From NCBI GenBank assembly GCA_964556225.1, contig CAZKVJ010000006.1:117512-181511 (forward strand): DNA of 64,000 bases, given 5' to 3'. Origin of the DNA: CAZKVJ01 sp964556225. GTDB lineage: Bacteria > Actinomycetota > Acidimicrobiia > Acidimicrobiales > Ilumatobacteraceae. The notes beneath the pieces are model-generated. The model saw only the letters and a list, made by a program, of their open reading frames with translations. It was not told the origin of the DNA and did no database searches. Position numbers and translations under genes: made by a program. Positions 36,093-46,040 of this stretch are shown here, one piece after another. Numbering within the stretch: position 1 is the stretch's first letter; each line of letters begins with the position of its first letter.

Positions 36093-36527
36093 TCAGGGGG
36101 CGAGCGCTTCGAGACCCGGCAGGTTCCGCGCCACGCCGTACGCCACGGTGACGGCCAGGAGCACTGCCCACACCGCCGACGGAGCTCGGGCGGCCCAATG
36201 GACCGGGGTGCGGCCGCGAGCGGTCCACCACCACGACCACCACAGGGTGAGGCCGAGCACGATCACGGCCGGCAGCAGGAGGTTGGAGGACAAGGCGGCC
36301 GCGACGTCGCCGCGCAGCAGGTGGTGGGCGGCGCGGGTCAGCCCACAGCCGGGGCACCACAGACCGGTCGCGGCATGGAACGGGCACGGGGGCAGGATCG
36401 AGCGCTGCGTCGGGTCGTTCAGCGCCGTGAAGCCGACGAGTCCGGCGCCGGCCACGGCCACGGCGGCCGGCGCCAGCGGGACCGAGCGAACCGCCCTCGT
36501 GACCGAGGCGTCCGACGAGGAGAGCAT
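36093..36527 (-). CDS. DUF2752 membrane protein
   Basis: A 144-residue membrane protein with about three hydrophobic helices and the DUF2752 hallmark CPFHAATGLWCPGCGLTRAAHHLLRGD. Function of the family is unknown; the conserved cysteines may bind metal or form disulfides. ATG at 36527 follows TAGCGT by 7 nt (leaderless). It is divergent from the ABC-F gene and converges on the SGNH lipoprotein gene. Confidence 0.85.
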   Translation of the reverse strand: MLSSSDASVTRAVRSVPLAPAAVAVAGAGLVGFTALNDPTQRSILPPCPFHAATGLWCPGCGLTRAAHHLLRGDVAAALSSNLLLPAVIVLGLTLWWSWWWTARGRTPVHWAARAPSAVWAVLLAVTVAYGVARNLPGLEALAP

Positions 36528-36534
36528 CGGTCCC

Positions 36535-36540
36535 ACGCTA
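36535..36540 (-). promoter_or_regulatory. leaderless -10 element of the DUF2752 gene
   Basis: TAGCGT on the minus strand, 7 nt before the ATG at 36527. Confidence 0.65.
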
Positions 36541-36606
36541 GACCGCGGGTGGTGCTCGACGCGGGCGATGGTTGTGAGGCGTCCGCCGTGCTGCGAGCCT
36601 AATCCG

Positions 36607-38223
36607 GTGCTCCAGGTCCAGGGTCTCTCCGTGGAGGTGGGAGGCCGGCTCGTCGTCGAGTCGGCCTCGTTCACGGTCATGCCCCGGGACAAGGTCGGCT
36701 TGGTGGGCCGCAACGGCGCCGGCAAGACCAGCCTGCTGCGCGTGCTCGGTGGTGCCGCCGACGCCATGGCCGGACGGGTGGTGCGCAAGGGCGGCTTCGG
36801 CTACCTGCCCCAGGACCCGCGCATCGCCGGCGTGCTCGACGGGCGAAGCGCCCTGACCCATGTGCTGTCGGGCCGGGGGATCGACGAGGATCTGGTTCGC
36901 ATCGAGAAGCTGCGCATCGCCATGGAGGAAGATCCCGGGGCGCGCAACGTGGCCCGCTTCGCGCGCGCCGAGGAGGAGTTCCGAGCCAAGGGCGGGTACG
37001 CCGCCGAGAGCGAGGCGCGCTCGATCGGTGCCGGCCTGGGGCTGGGGGTGGACCGGATGGACTTGCCGCTCGGGGTGCTGTCGGGCGGTGAGCGCCGCCG
37101 CGTCGAGCTGTCGCGCATCCTGTTCGCCGGCAGCGACGTGCTGCTGCTCGACGAACCCACGAACCACCTCGACGTCGACGCCAAGACCTGGCTGATGGGG
37201 TTCCTGCGCTCGTACCGCGGCGCCCTGCTCGTGATCAGCCACGACCTCGACCTGCTCGACGAGGCGATCACGCGCGTGCTGCACCTCGACCGACCGGCCG
37301 AGGACGCGGTGGGGCACCTCGTCGAGTACCGCGGCACCTACAGCCAATACCGCACGGCCCGAGCGGCCGACGAAGCCCGCCAGGCGAAGATGGCCGCCCA
37401 GCAGTCCCGTGAGATCGCCCGGCTGCAGGGGCTGGTCGAGCGCTTCGGCGCCAAGGCCACCAAGGCGTCGATGGCCCACAGCCTCGAGAAGCGCATCGAC
37501 CGGCTGGAGTCCCAGCGGGTCGGCCCGGGCCGGGGCGAGCGCACGTTGCGGGTCCGCTTCCCCGACCCTGCGCCGGCCGGGACGACGGTGCTGGTGGCCG
37601 AGGCGCTGACCAAGTCGTACGGCGGCCCGCCGGTGTTCGAGGACGTGTCGTTCGACCTCGGCCGGGGTGAGCGCCTGCTGGTCATCGGCCTCAACGGCGC
37701 CGGCAAGACCAGCCTGCTGCGCATCCTCGCCGGTCAGACGGAGCCGAACGCCGGCTCGTTCCGGTTCGGGCACCAGGTGTCGGTCGGCTACTACGCGCAG
37801 GAGCACGACCTGATCGACCCGGCGTCGTCGCTGCTCGACCACGTGCGCCGTGAGGCCCCTTCCCGGCTCGGGCTCACCGAGACCCAGCTGCGAGGCATGC
37901 TCGGGATGTTCGGGCTCTCGGGCGAGAAGGTGTTCCAGGATGCCGGCACGCTGAGCGGCGGCGAGAAGACGAAGCTGGCGCTCGCCATGCTGATGGTCGG
38001 GCGCCACAACCTGCTCCTGCTCGACGAGCCCACGAACAACCTCGACCCGCCGAGCCGCCAGGCCGTGGCCGACGCGCTCGGTGGATGGAAGGGCTCGATC
38101 GTGCTCGTGAGCCACGACACGGAGTTCGTCGAGCAGCTGGCCCCGGACAAGGTGCTCGTGATGCCCGACGGCGACGTCGACTACTGCTCGCCGGAGTGGC
38201 TCGAGCTGGTCAGTCTCGCCTGA
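36607..38223 (+). CDS. ABC-F family ATPase
   Basis: A 538-residue soluble twin-ATPase of the ABC-F group, which act on the ribosome rather than as transporters. Two full nucleotide-binding domains are present: GLVGRNGAGKTSLLRVLGG, LSGGERRRVELSRIL, LLLDEPTNHLDVDAK, then GLNGAGKTSLLRILAG, LSGGEKTKLALAMLM, LLLDEPTNNLDPPSR. They are joined by a charged coiled-coil linker (YSQYRTARAADEARQAKMAAQQSREI). Housekeeping Ettl/Uup-like role is more likely than antibiotic protection, but the latter cannot be excluded. The GTG at 36607 fits the family start; its 5' signal is unclear. Confidence 0.92.
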   Translation: MLQVQGLSVEVGGRLVVESASFTVMPRDKVGLVGRNGAGKTSLLRVLGGAADAMAGRVVRKGGFGYLPQDPRIAGVLDGRSALTHVLSGRGIDEDLVRIEKLRIAMEEDPGARNVARFARAEEEFRAKGGYAAESEARSIGAGLGLGVDRMDLPLGVLSGGERRRVELSRILFAGSDVLLLDEPTNHLDVDAKTWLMGFLRSYRGALLVISHDLDLLDEAITRVLHLDRPAEDAVGHLVEYRGTYSQYRTARAADEARQAKMAAQQSREIARLQGLVERFGAKATKASMAHSLEKRIDRLESQRVGPGRGERTLRVRFPDPAPAGTTVLVAEALTKSYGGPPVFEDVSFDLGRGERLLVIGLNGAGKTSLLRILAGQTEPNAGSFRFGHQVSVGYYAQEHDLIDPASSLLDHVRREAPSRLGLTETQLRGMLGMFGLSGEKVFQDAGTLSGGEKTKLALAMLMVGRHNLLLLDEPTNNLDPPSRQAVADALGGWKGSIVLVSHDTEFVEQLAPDKVLVMPDGDVDYCSPEWLELVSLA

Positions 38224-38244
38224 TCGCCGGCGGGCGCGGGGGGT

Positions 38245-38250
38245 TAGCGT
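38245..38250 (+). promoter_or_regulatory. leaderless -10 element of the enoyl-CoA hydratase gene
   Basis: TAGCGT, 7 nt, GTG at 38258. Confidence 0.7.
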
Positions 38251-38257
38251 CGCGCCG

Positions 38258-38932
38258 GTGAGCGAGCTGGTGATCGTGGAGGGGCCGGCGGACGGGGTCG
38301 CCGTGATGACCCTCAACCGCCCCGAGAAGAAGAACGCGCTGTCCATCGCCGTGCGCGACGAGGTGAGCGACGCCCTCGACCGGTTGGTCGCGGACGAGTC
38401 GGCGAAGGTGGTCGTGGTGACGGGTGCCGGCGACGTGTTCAGCGCCGGGTTCGACCTGAAGGAGTTCACGGTCGACGAGCCGGGGTTCCAGGACCGCCTG
38501 TGGGCGTCGAGCGACCGGTTCCACCGCACGTGGATCGAGCTGCCCATCGCCGCCGTGGCCGCCGTGAACGGACCGGCGCTGGCCGGCGGGTTCGACCTCG
38601 CCGTCATGTGCGACGTGCGGATCGCCTCGACCACGGCGCGCTTCGCCCACCCCGAGATCTCCTTCGGCGACGTCGTCTACGGCCCGCTGCACGACCTCGT
38701 CGGCGGGGCCGTGGCCCGCGACCTGTGCCTCACCGGCCGGGCGATCGATGCCGACGAGGCGCTGCGCCGCGGCCTCGTGTCGGCCGTCGTGGCACCGGAT
38801 CGCGTGCTCGAGCTGGCGCGCGAGCGGGCAGCGATGATCGCCACTGCGCCCCGCGAGGTGGTCATGCGCACGAAGGCCAAGGCGAACCGGCGGGCGCACC
38901 TGATCCTCGACGGCGGCACCCTCGACCTCTGA
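38258..38932 (+). CDS. enoyl-CoA hydratase/isomerase family protein
   Basis: A 224-residue crotonase-fold protein, a little shorter than the usual 255-260. MTLNRPEKKNALSIAVRDEV, SAGFDLKEF, and the oxyanion-hole AAVNGPALAGGFDLAVMCDVRIAS are present. At the position of the second catalytic Glu the sequence is PEISFGDVVYG; Asp may replace Glu, so hydratase activity is uncertain. The C-terminal helices are present (APREVVMRTKAKANR). Substrate unknown. Converges on the fumarase gene across a hairpin. Confidence 0.85.
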   Translation: MSELVIVEGPADGVAVMTLNRPEKKNALSIAVRDEVSDALDRLVADESAKVVVVTGAGDVFSAGFDLKEFTVDEPGFQDRLWASSDRFHRTWIELPIAAVAAVNGPALAGGFDLAVMCDVRIASTTARFAHPEISFGDVVYGPLHDLVGGAVARDLCLTGRAIDADEALRRGLVSAVVAPDRVLELARERAAMIATAPREVVMRTKAKANRRAHLILDGGTLDL

Positions 38933-38953
38933 CCCCTGCTCTCTCTTGGGGGG

Positions 38954-38957
<4 letters not shown>
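38929..38957. terminator. bidirectional hairpin between enoyl-CoA hydratase and fumarase genes
   Basis: CTGACCCC (38929-38936) pairs exactly with GGGGTCAG (38950-38957) over a 13-nt loop, spanning the two convergent stops. Confidence 0.65.
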
Positions 38958-40606
<1,649 letters not shown>

Positions 40607-40613
40607 GGTGGCA

Positions 40614-40619
40614 ACGGTA
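40614..40619 (-). promoter_or_regulatory. leaderless -10 element of the fumarase gene
   Basis: TACCGT on the minus strand, 7 nt before the ATG at 40606. The HrpB stop is only 18 bp upstream, so fumarase has its own promoter. Confidence 0.7.
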
Positions 40620-40636
40620 CGCCCGGTCTCCGAGGA

Positions 40637-43108
40637 TCACCCACTCGCGCGGGTGGGGTCGGCGGGCCAGGCGTGCTTCGGGTAGCGGCCCGCCATCTCC
40701 TTGCGCACCTCGGCCCAGGATCCGGCCCAGAACCCGGGGAGGTCGGAGGTGACCTGGATCGGGCGACCGGCCGGCGACAGGACCTCGACGGTGACGGGGA
40801 CCCAACCACCAGCGACGGTCGGGTGCACGGTGACGCCGAACAGGTCCTGGGCGCGCGCCGCCAGCACGGGCGGCCCGCCGTCGCGATAGTCGAGGCGAGC
40901 GCTGCGCCCGTTCCCCAGCTCGAGGCGGGCCGGTGCCAGGCGGTCGAGGTCGGCGCCCTCCGGCCACGGGAGCCGCGCCCGCAGCAGCACCGCCAGGTCG
41001 AGGCGCTCGAGGTCGGCCCGCCCGACGGCGTGGTCCAGGAAGGGCGCCAGCCACTCGTCGAGCGTGCGCAGCAGCGCTCGATCGCTCCAGTCCGGCCAGG
41101 GTTCGCCGAACGTTGCCCGTAGCAACGCCACCCGACCCCGGAGCTCGGCAGCGAGCGGTCCCCACGGCAGGACCGCCAGCTTCGTGGCCTCGACCCGCTG
41201 CAGCAGCGCCGCCGTGGCCTCCGGCCCGGGGTCGGCCGGGCGCAGCGTCTCGTCGAGGCGCAGCAGGTCCACCCGGCGCTCGACCCGGGCGACGAGGTCG
41301 TCGCGCTCGCGGTCCCACACCAGGCGCACGTCGTGGACCACCTGGTCGGCCAGCACGGCCGCGACGTCGCGGGCGTCGAGCCCGACGCCCCGGCGCACCC
41401 GGGCCCGGGTGCGGTTGCCGTCCAGGTCGCAGGCCACCACGAAGGCCTCCCCGGCCAGCGGGTCACCGGTGGCCAGCCAGGCGCCGGCACCCGTGCGCAG
41501 CTGGAGCTGGCCCGCCCTGCCCCGCTTCGCGGCGAGGCGGTCGGGGTAGGCGAGCAGTGCCACGCGGCCGGTGCGGTCCACCTCGACGGTGCCGTCGCGG
41601 TCGATGCCGGCCCGCCGAGCGATGTCGCGAGCGCGCTCGCGCACGCGCTCCACGGCACGCCGGTCAGCGTCGTGGTGCCAGCCGGTGCCGGCGAGCACCT
41701 CGATCCGAAGGGCGAGGTCGGCCGGGAGCTCGCTCGGCGGGCCGCGCAGGACGTCGCGCTCGTCCAAGAGCGCGGCCAGCAGACAGGCCAGCCATCCGTC
41801 GCCGCTTTCGCGGCTGGCGACGACCATGTGGGCGAGGCGGGGGTGCAGCGGCAGGCCGAGCATCGCCCGCCCGGTGGCGGTGATCGCGCCGGTCGCGTCG
41901 AGCGCGCCGAGGCCGCGCAGCAGATCCCGCCCCTGCTCGAGGGTTCGGGCCGGCGGTGGGTCGAGGAAGGCCATCGCATCGCTGGCGGTACCCCACGCCG
42001 CCAGCTCGAGCGCCAGGCCCGCCAGGTCCACCTGCGTGATCTCCGGATCGAGGTGGGACCGCCGCGTCCCGTGCTCCAGCTTGGACCACAGGCGATAGGC
42101 GACGCCGGCCTCGGTGCGCCCGGCCCGCCCTGCTCGCTGCTCGGCCGACGCCCGGCTGGCGGCGACCGTGGTGAGCCGGGTCATCCCGGTGCGCGTGTCG
42201 TAGCGGGGCACCCGGGCGAGCCCGGCGTCGACCACGACCCGCACCCCCTCGACGGTGAGACTGGTCTCGGCGATGTCGGTGGCCAGCACCACGCGCCGCC
42301 GCCCCGGCGGGCTCGGGGCGAGCGCTCGGTCCTGGTCCTGCGCGCTCAGCGCTCCGGCGAGGGCATGGACGTCGACCTCCGGCGGCACCACGCCGTGGAG
42401 CAACGCGCCGACGCGGCGGATCTCGCCGATCCCGGGGAGGAACACCAGCACGTCCCCGTGCTGCTCGCGCAGTGCCGCACTCACCACGTTCGCCGTGGCC
42501 TCCTCGATGCGTACCCTCTGGGTGGTCGGTCGCCAGCACACCTCCACCGGATGGGCTCGGCCGGCGCTGGTGATGACCGGTGCCGGCCCGCCCGCCCCGC
42601 CGAGCAGCAGGGCCAGACGGCCGGCCTGCGGGGTGGCGGACATGGCGAGCAGGCGCAGGTCGGGGCGCAGCGTCGAGCGCACGTCGAGCGCGAGCGCGAG
42701 GCCGAGGTCGGTGGCCAGGTTCCGCTCGTGCACCTCGTCGAACACGACCAGCCCGACACCGGGGAGCTCCGGGTCGGCCTGCAGGCGCCTGGTCAGCACC
42801 CCCTCGGTGACCACCTCGATGCGCGTCGCCGGCCCGATGCGGCGCTCGTCGCGGGTCTGGAAGCCGACCAGCTCCCCGACGGACGTCCCGAGCAGGTGTG
42901 CCATCCGCCCGGCCGCAGCGCGAGTGGCCAGGCGGCGGGGCTCGAGCACCACGATGCGCCGGCCGTCGAGCCAGGGCGCGTCGAGCAGGCGCAACGGGAC
43001 GAGCGTCGTCTTGCCGGCGCCCGGCGGGGCGACCAGCACGGCGGCGCGCTCACCGGCCAGCGCGTCGCGCAGCGCCGGGATGGCCGTCTCGACCGGGAGC
43101 CCGCCCAC
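40637..43108 (-). CDS. hrpB: ATP-dependent DEAH-type RNA helicase HrpB
   Basis: An 823-residue superfamily 2 helicase. Walker A LVAPPGAGKTTLVPLRLL (about residues 24-41), VLEPRRLATRAAA, FDEVHERNLATDLGL (DEVH box), AMSATPQAGRL, VLATDIAETSLTVEGV and ASAEQRAGRAGRTEAGVAYRLW are in order; the C-terminal HrpB domain ends PAGRPIQVTSDLPGFWAGSWAEVRKEMAGRYPKHAWP, which is diagnostic. HrpB is dispensable where studied; RNA substrate unknown. GTG at 43108 lies 16 nt after the thioredoxin-like gene, so the two form an operon. Confidence 0.94.
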   Translation of the reverse strand: MGGLPVETAIPALRDALAGERAAVLVAPPGAGKTTLVPLRLLDAPWLDGRRIVVLEPRRLATRAAAGRMAHLLGTSVGELVGFQTRDERRIGPATRIEVVTEGVLTRRLQADPELPGVGLVVFDEVHERNLATDLGLALALDVRSTLRPDLRLLAMSATPQAGRLALLLGGAGGPAPVITSAGRAHPVEVCWRPTTQRVRIEEATANVVSAALREQHGDVLVFLPGIGEIRRVGALLHGVVPPEVDVHALAGALSAQDQDRALAPSPPGRRRVVLATDIAETSLTVEGVRVVVDAGLARVPRYDTRTGMTRLTTVAASRASAEQRAGRAGRTEAGVAYRLWSKLEHGTRRSHLDPEITQVDLAGLALELAAWGTASDAMAFLDPPPARTLEQGRDLLRGLGALDATGAITATGRAMLGLPLHPRLAHMVVASRESGDGWLACLLAALLDERDVLRGPPSELPADLALRIEVLAGTGWHHDADRRAVERVRERARDIARRAGIDRDGTVEVDRTGRVALLAYPDRLAAKRGRAGQLQLRTGAGAWLATGDPLAGEAFVVACDLDGNRTRARVRRGVGLDARDVAAVLADQVVHDVRLVWDRERDDLVARVERRVDLLRLDETLRPADPGPEATAALLQRVEATKLAVLPWGPLAAELRGRVALLRATFGEPWPDWSDRALLRTLDEWLAPFLDHAVGRADLERLDLAVLLRARLPWPEGADLDRLAPARLELGNGRSARLDYRDGGPPVLAARAQDLFGVTVHPTVAGGWVPVTVEVLSPAGRPIQVTSDLPGFWAGSWAEVRKEMAGRYPKHAWPADPTRASG

Positions 43109-43124
43109 CGGTCTCGGGTCGGAG

Positions 43125-43631
43125 TCAGCGGCCGGCCAGGGCAGGGGTGCCGCGGAACGGTGCCGGGTCCGCCGGGACCGGCACGAGGGGGCGGGCCCAG
43201 GAGGTGAGGTTGGCGATGGCCGTTGCGACCGCTCGCCACTCCGGTGGGTTCCAACCCTCGGCGGCCGCCGTCACCGTTGCGTCACCCCGGATCAGCACGA
43301 ACGCCGGGAGCTCGGTCAGGCCCAGCGCCGCCACCGCCGTACGGTCCGGGTCGACGAACACGAGCACCTCGTCCGCGAGCGGGCCGAGGTACTGGCGCGC
43401 CTCGGGGGCGCCGCAGGTGACCAGCAGGTTGACCCGCACCGCAGCGCCGCTGAGCTCACGCAGGATCCGCATCGCGGTGTCGAGGATCCACGAGCTCTCG
43501 TTGGTGTACGGGTCGAGGACCACCGTCGCCAGGTGGAACGTGGTCAGCCACTCACCGAGCGGCCGGCCCTCGCCCGGCTCGTCGCCGCGCAGCGGGGTCA
43601 GCACGAGATCCTTGGGCGGGTTCGTAGCCAC
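43125..43631 (-). CDS. thioredoxin-fold-like hypothetical protein
   Basis: A 168-residue protein of unknown function. The middle and C-terminal parts (VDPDRTAVAALGLTELPAFVLIRGDATV, GWNPPEWRAVATAI) look like the cis-Pro half of a thioredoxin fold, but there is no CxxC; the only cysteine is in LLVTCGAPEAR. A redox role is therefore unlikely; a scaffolding or binding role is more plausible. GTG at 43631 lies 6 nt after a TACCGT hexamer. hrpB follows in the same operon, and an eIF2B-like gene diverges 37 bp away. Confidence 0.65.
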   Translation of the reverse strand: MATNPPKDLVLTPLRGDEPGEGRPLGEWLTTFHLATVVLDPYTNESSWILDTAMRILRELSGAAVRVNLLVTCGAPEARQYLGPLADEVLVFVDPDRTAVAALGLTELPAFVLIRGDATVTAAAEGWNPPEWRAVATAIANLTSWARPLVPVPADPAPFRGTPALAGR

Positions 43632-43637
43632 GCTCTG

Positions 43638-43643
43638 ACGGTA
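43638..43643 (-). promoter_or_regulatory. leaderless -10 element of the thioredoxin-like gene
   Basis: TACCGT on the minus strand, 6 nt before the GTG at 43631. Confidence 0.65.
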
Positions 43644-43655
43644 GCGCGCCCCAAC

Positions 43656-43661
43656 TATGGT
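43656..43661 (+). promoter_or_regulatory. leaderless -10 element of the eIF2B-like gene
   Basis: TATGGT, 7 nt, GTG at 43669. It is 12 bp from the opposing -10, so the two promoters nearly overlap. Confidence 0.65.
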
Positions 43662-43668
43662 GCCCCAA

Positions 43669-44472
43669 GTGCACCCGATCGAACGGCTGCGGTACGTGGC
43701 GAGGTCGGGCGGGGGAGACCCGCGGATGCTCGTGGCCGAGACGGCTGGTGCCCTGCGCGGGCTGCGGCTCGATCCCGGGGGCCTCGTCATCGCCTGCCGG
43801 CGCATCGTCGAGCGCCACCCGACCACCGGCCCGCTGTGGTGGCTGTGCGCCCACGTGCTGACGGCGCCGGAGCCGTTCGCCACCGCTCACCGGCTGGCCG
43901 ACGAGTGCGACCGGGATCCCACGCCGGGGCGCCTCGCCGCCGACCTGGCCGATGACGCGACCGTGGTGGTGGTCGGCTGGCCGGACCTGATCGGTGAGGC
44001 GCTGGTGCGCCGGGGCGACCTGCGGGTGCTCGCGGTCGACGCCGCCGGACAGGGGTCCTCGTTCGCCCGACGCCTGCAGCGCGCCGACGTGGAGGTCGAG
44101 GTCGTGGCACCGGAGGGCGCCGCCACCGCCGCGGCGTGCGCCGACCTGGTGCTGCTCGAGACGATCGCCCTCGGCCCCGACGGTGCCTTGTGCCCCCTGG
44201 GCTCGCTCGCCGTCGCGGCGTCGGCCTACTGCGCCGAGGTCCCGGTGTGGCTGGCCGCCGGGGTCGGCCGGCGGCTCCCGGCACCGCTGTGGCGGGGGAT
44301 GCTCGAGCGGATGGCCGAGGTGGGACAACCGTGGGAGCACGAGCTGGAGCCGGTGCCCCTCGCCCTGGTCGCAACGGTGGTCGGACCATCGGGCACGGCC
44401 CCGGTCGAGCGGGCCGACCTCGCGCCGGAGTGCCCGGCCGCGCTCGAGCTGCTCCGCTCGAGCGCCATGTGA
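43669..44472 (+). CDS. eIF2B-alpha/MtnA-superfamily-like protein
   Basis: A 267-residue protein resembling the eIF2B/ribose-1,5-bisphosphate isomerase/MtnA fold: an N-terminal helical part (IERLRYVARSGGGDPRMLVAETAGALRG) and a Rossmann-like C-terminal part (LVLLETIALGPDGALCPLGSLAVAASAYCAEVPVWLAAGVGRRLP). The GPDGALCPLGSLAVA stretch matches the conserved nucleotide-sugar binding loop. It is shorter than MtnA (about 340). Substrate unknown. Start chosen by the leaderless hexamer; the ATG at 43657 lies inside that hexamer. Its stop abuts the convergent sulfatase stop. Confidence 0.65.
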   Translation: MHPIERLRYVARSGGGDPRMLVAETAGALRGLRLDPGGLVIACRRIVERHPTTGPLWWLCAHVLTAPEPFATAHRLADECDRDPTPGRLAADLADDATVVVVGWPDLIGEALVRRGDLRVLAVDAAGQGSSFARRLQRADVEVEVVAPEGAATAAACADLVLLETIALGPDGALCPLGSLAVAASAYCAEVPVWLAAGVGRRLPAPLWRGMLERMAEVGQPWEHELEPVPLALVATVVGPSGTAPVERADLAPECPAALELLRSSAM

Positions 44473-46011
44473 TCAGCGCAGGGCGAGCCGTTCGTACTGG
44501 TCGCCCGGCGCGTCGAGCTGGTCGAGGGCGTGGCGCAAGAGCTCGGCCATCTCGGCCTCGGCCGGTCCGCCCGCCCGGTTGTCGACCTCGTCGGGGTCGG
44601 CCTCGACGTCGTAGAGGTGGTTCGTCGCCGGGCCCTGGCGGCGAGCCCAGAAGGGCAGCGGGTCGCCGGGGGCGAACGGCTGGCGGATGACCGGCACGGT
44701 GGAGCCCGGCATCCGCTCGAGCACGGCGCGGTGGTCGGGTCGGGGCAGGCGCAGCTCGGGCAGGGCGTGGACCGGCATGGTGGACCAGCGGTTGGACCAC
44801 ATCGACAGCGGTGCGTTGTCGGGACCCGGGGCCCGGGCGTACGTGCGCCGGCCGTCCGTCACGTGCACCTCGCGCCCCCAGATGCCCATCACCGCCCAGT
44901 CGCGGATGCTGGTCGCGGCGCCGGTCAGCAACGGCACGAGGGAGTGGCCGTGGGTGCGGTGCTCCGGAGTCACCCCGAACACCTCGCAGATCGTGGCGTG
45001 GAGGTCGACCGTCGTCGTCAGCGCGGTGACGTCGCTCGGGCCGTGGCCGGGCCAGGCGACGAGCAGCGGCAGGTGACCCATCGGCTCGAACACGGGTGAG
45101 CCCGGCTTGCCGAACAGGTCGTGCTCGCCGAGGTAGTGCCCGTGGTCGGTGCACAGCACGAGCGCAGTGTCGGACCACAGGTCCGCCTCGTCGAACGCGT
45201 CGATGATCCCGCCGAGCCAGTGGTCGATCATCGAGAGCTTGGCGCCGTAGCTGGCCCGCACGTGCGCCGCCTCACGCGGCGTGAGGACGCCGTTGGCGAT
45301 GGTGCCGACGGAGTACGGCGGCCAGATCATCCGCGGCCCCTCCCACGTGGGGTCGTAGCGCGACGCCCACGGCTCGGGCGTGTCGAACGGCTCGTGGGGG
45401 TCGAACTCGTCGACCACGAGGAGGAACCGTCCGTCGCGCGGGGCCAGCTCGGTGAGCCACCGCCGGGCCGCGGTCATCGTTCGGGGACCGGGGAAGTCGG
45501 CCTCGTCGCGGAACCACGTGCGCGACACCTCGTAGTGGCGCGGCAGGGGTGGGGGCACGGTGGACGGCGCGCCCACCGCACTCGGGTCCGGGGCGGTCCG
45601 CCACGGGTCGTCCTCGTGGCCGCGGACGTACTCCCACGCCGTGAAGTCGGTGTGGTAGTTCTCGCCGCCGACCTCGAACAGGTGCGGGTGGTCCGACACC
45701 AGCATCGTGGTGACGCCGTGGCGGCGCAGCTCGTAGGTGACGGCGTCCTCCCAGATCTCGATGGAGCCCCACGGTCGCCAGAGGAAGTCGATCGCGCCGG
45801 TGAGCAGGTCGTGGCGGGCCGGCATGCAGGGGAGCGAGCCGGTGTAGTGGCGGGTGAACCGGACGGATCGGGCGGCGAGGCGGTCGATGTTCGGGGTGTC
45901 GAACTCGGTCCCGCCGTACGCGCCGACGAGGTGGCGGTTGAGGCTGTCGAGCAGGACGACCACCATGCCCCGCGGCATCGTGGCGCCGGCGACGCCGACT
46001 GCGGTGCTCAT
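44473..46011 (-). CDS. sulfatase (formylglycine-dependent type)
   Basis: A 512-residue arylsulfatase-fold protein. The N-terminal MVVVLLDSLNRHLVGAYGG supplies metal-binding Asp; C62 in LPCMPARHDLLTG fits the C-x-P-x-R motif whose Cys is converted to formylglycine. CTDHGHYLGEHDLFGKPG is the second metal site. No signal peptide, so it may act in the cytoplasm or on glycans or sulfonates there. ATG at 46011 with GGAGG 7 nt upstream. A formylglycine-generating enzyme must exist elsewhere. Substrate unknown. Confidence 0.9.
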   Translation of the reverse strand: MSTAVGVAGATMPRGMVVVLLDSLNRHLVGAYGGTEFDTPNIDRLAARSVRFTRHYTGSLPCMPARHDLLTGAIDFLWRPWGSIEIWEDAVTYELRRHGVTTMLVSDHPHLFEVGGENYHTDFTAWEYVRGHEDDPWRTAPDPSAVGAPSTVPPPLPRHYEVSRTWFRDEADFPGPRTMTAARRWLTELAPRDGRFLLVVDEFDPHEPFDTPEPWASRYDPTWEGPRMIWPPYSVGTIANGVLTPREAAHVRASYGAKLSMIDHWLGGIIDAFDEADLWSDTALVLCTDHGHYLGEHDLFGKPGSPVFEPMGHLPLLVAWPGHGPSDVTALTTTVDLHATICEVFGVTPEHRTHGHSLVPLLTGAATSIRDWAVMGIWGREVHVTDGRRTYARAPGPDNAPLSMWSNRWSTMPVHALPELRLPRPDHRAVLERMPGSTVPVIRQPFAPGDPLPFWARRQGPATNHLYDVEADPDEVDNRAGGPAEAEMAELLRHALDQLDAPGDQYERLALR

Positions 46012-46040
46012 GGGACACCTCCGTGATAGGGCGCGGGACG

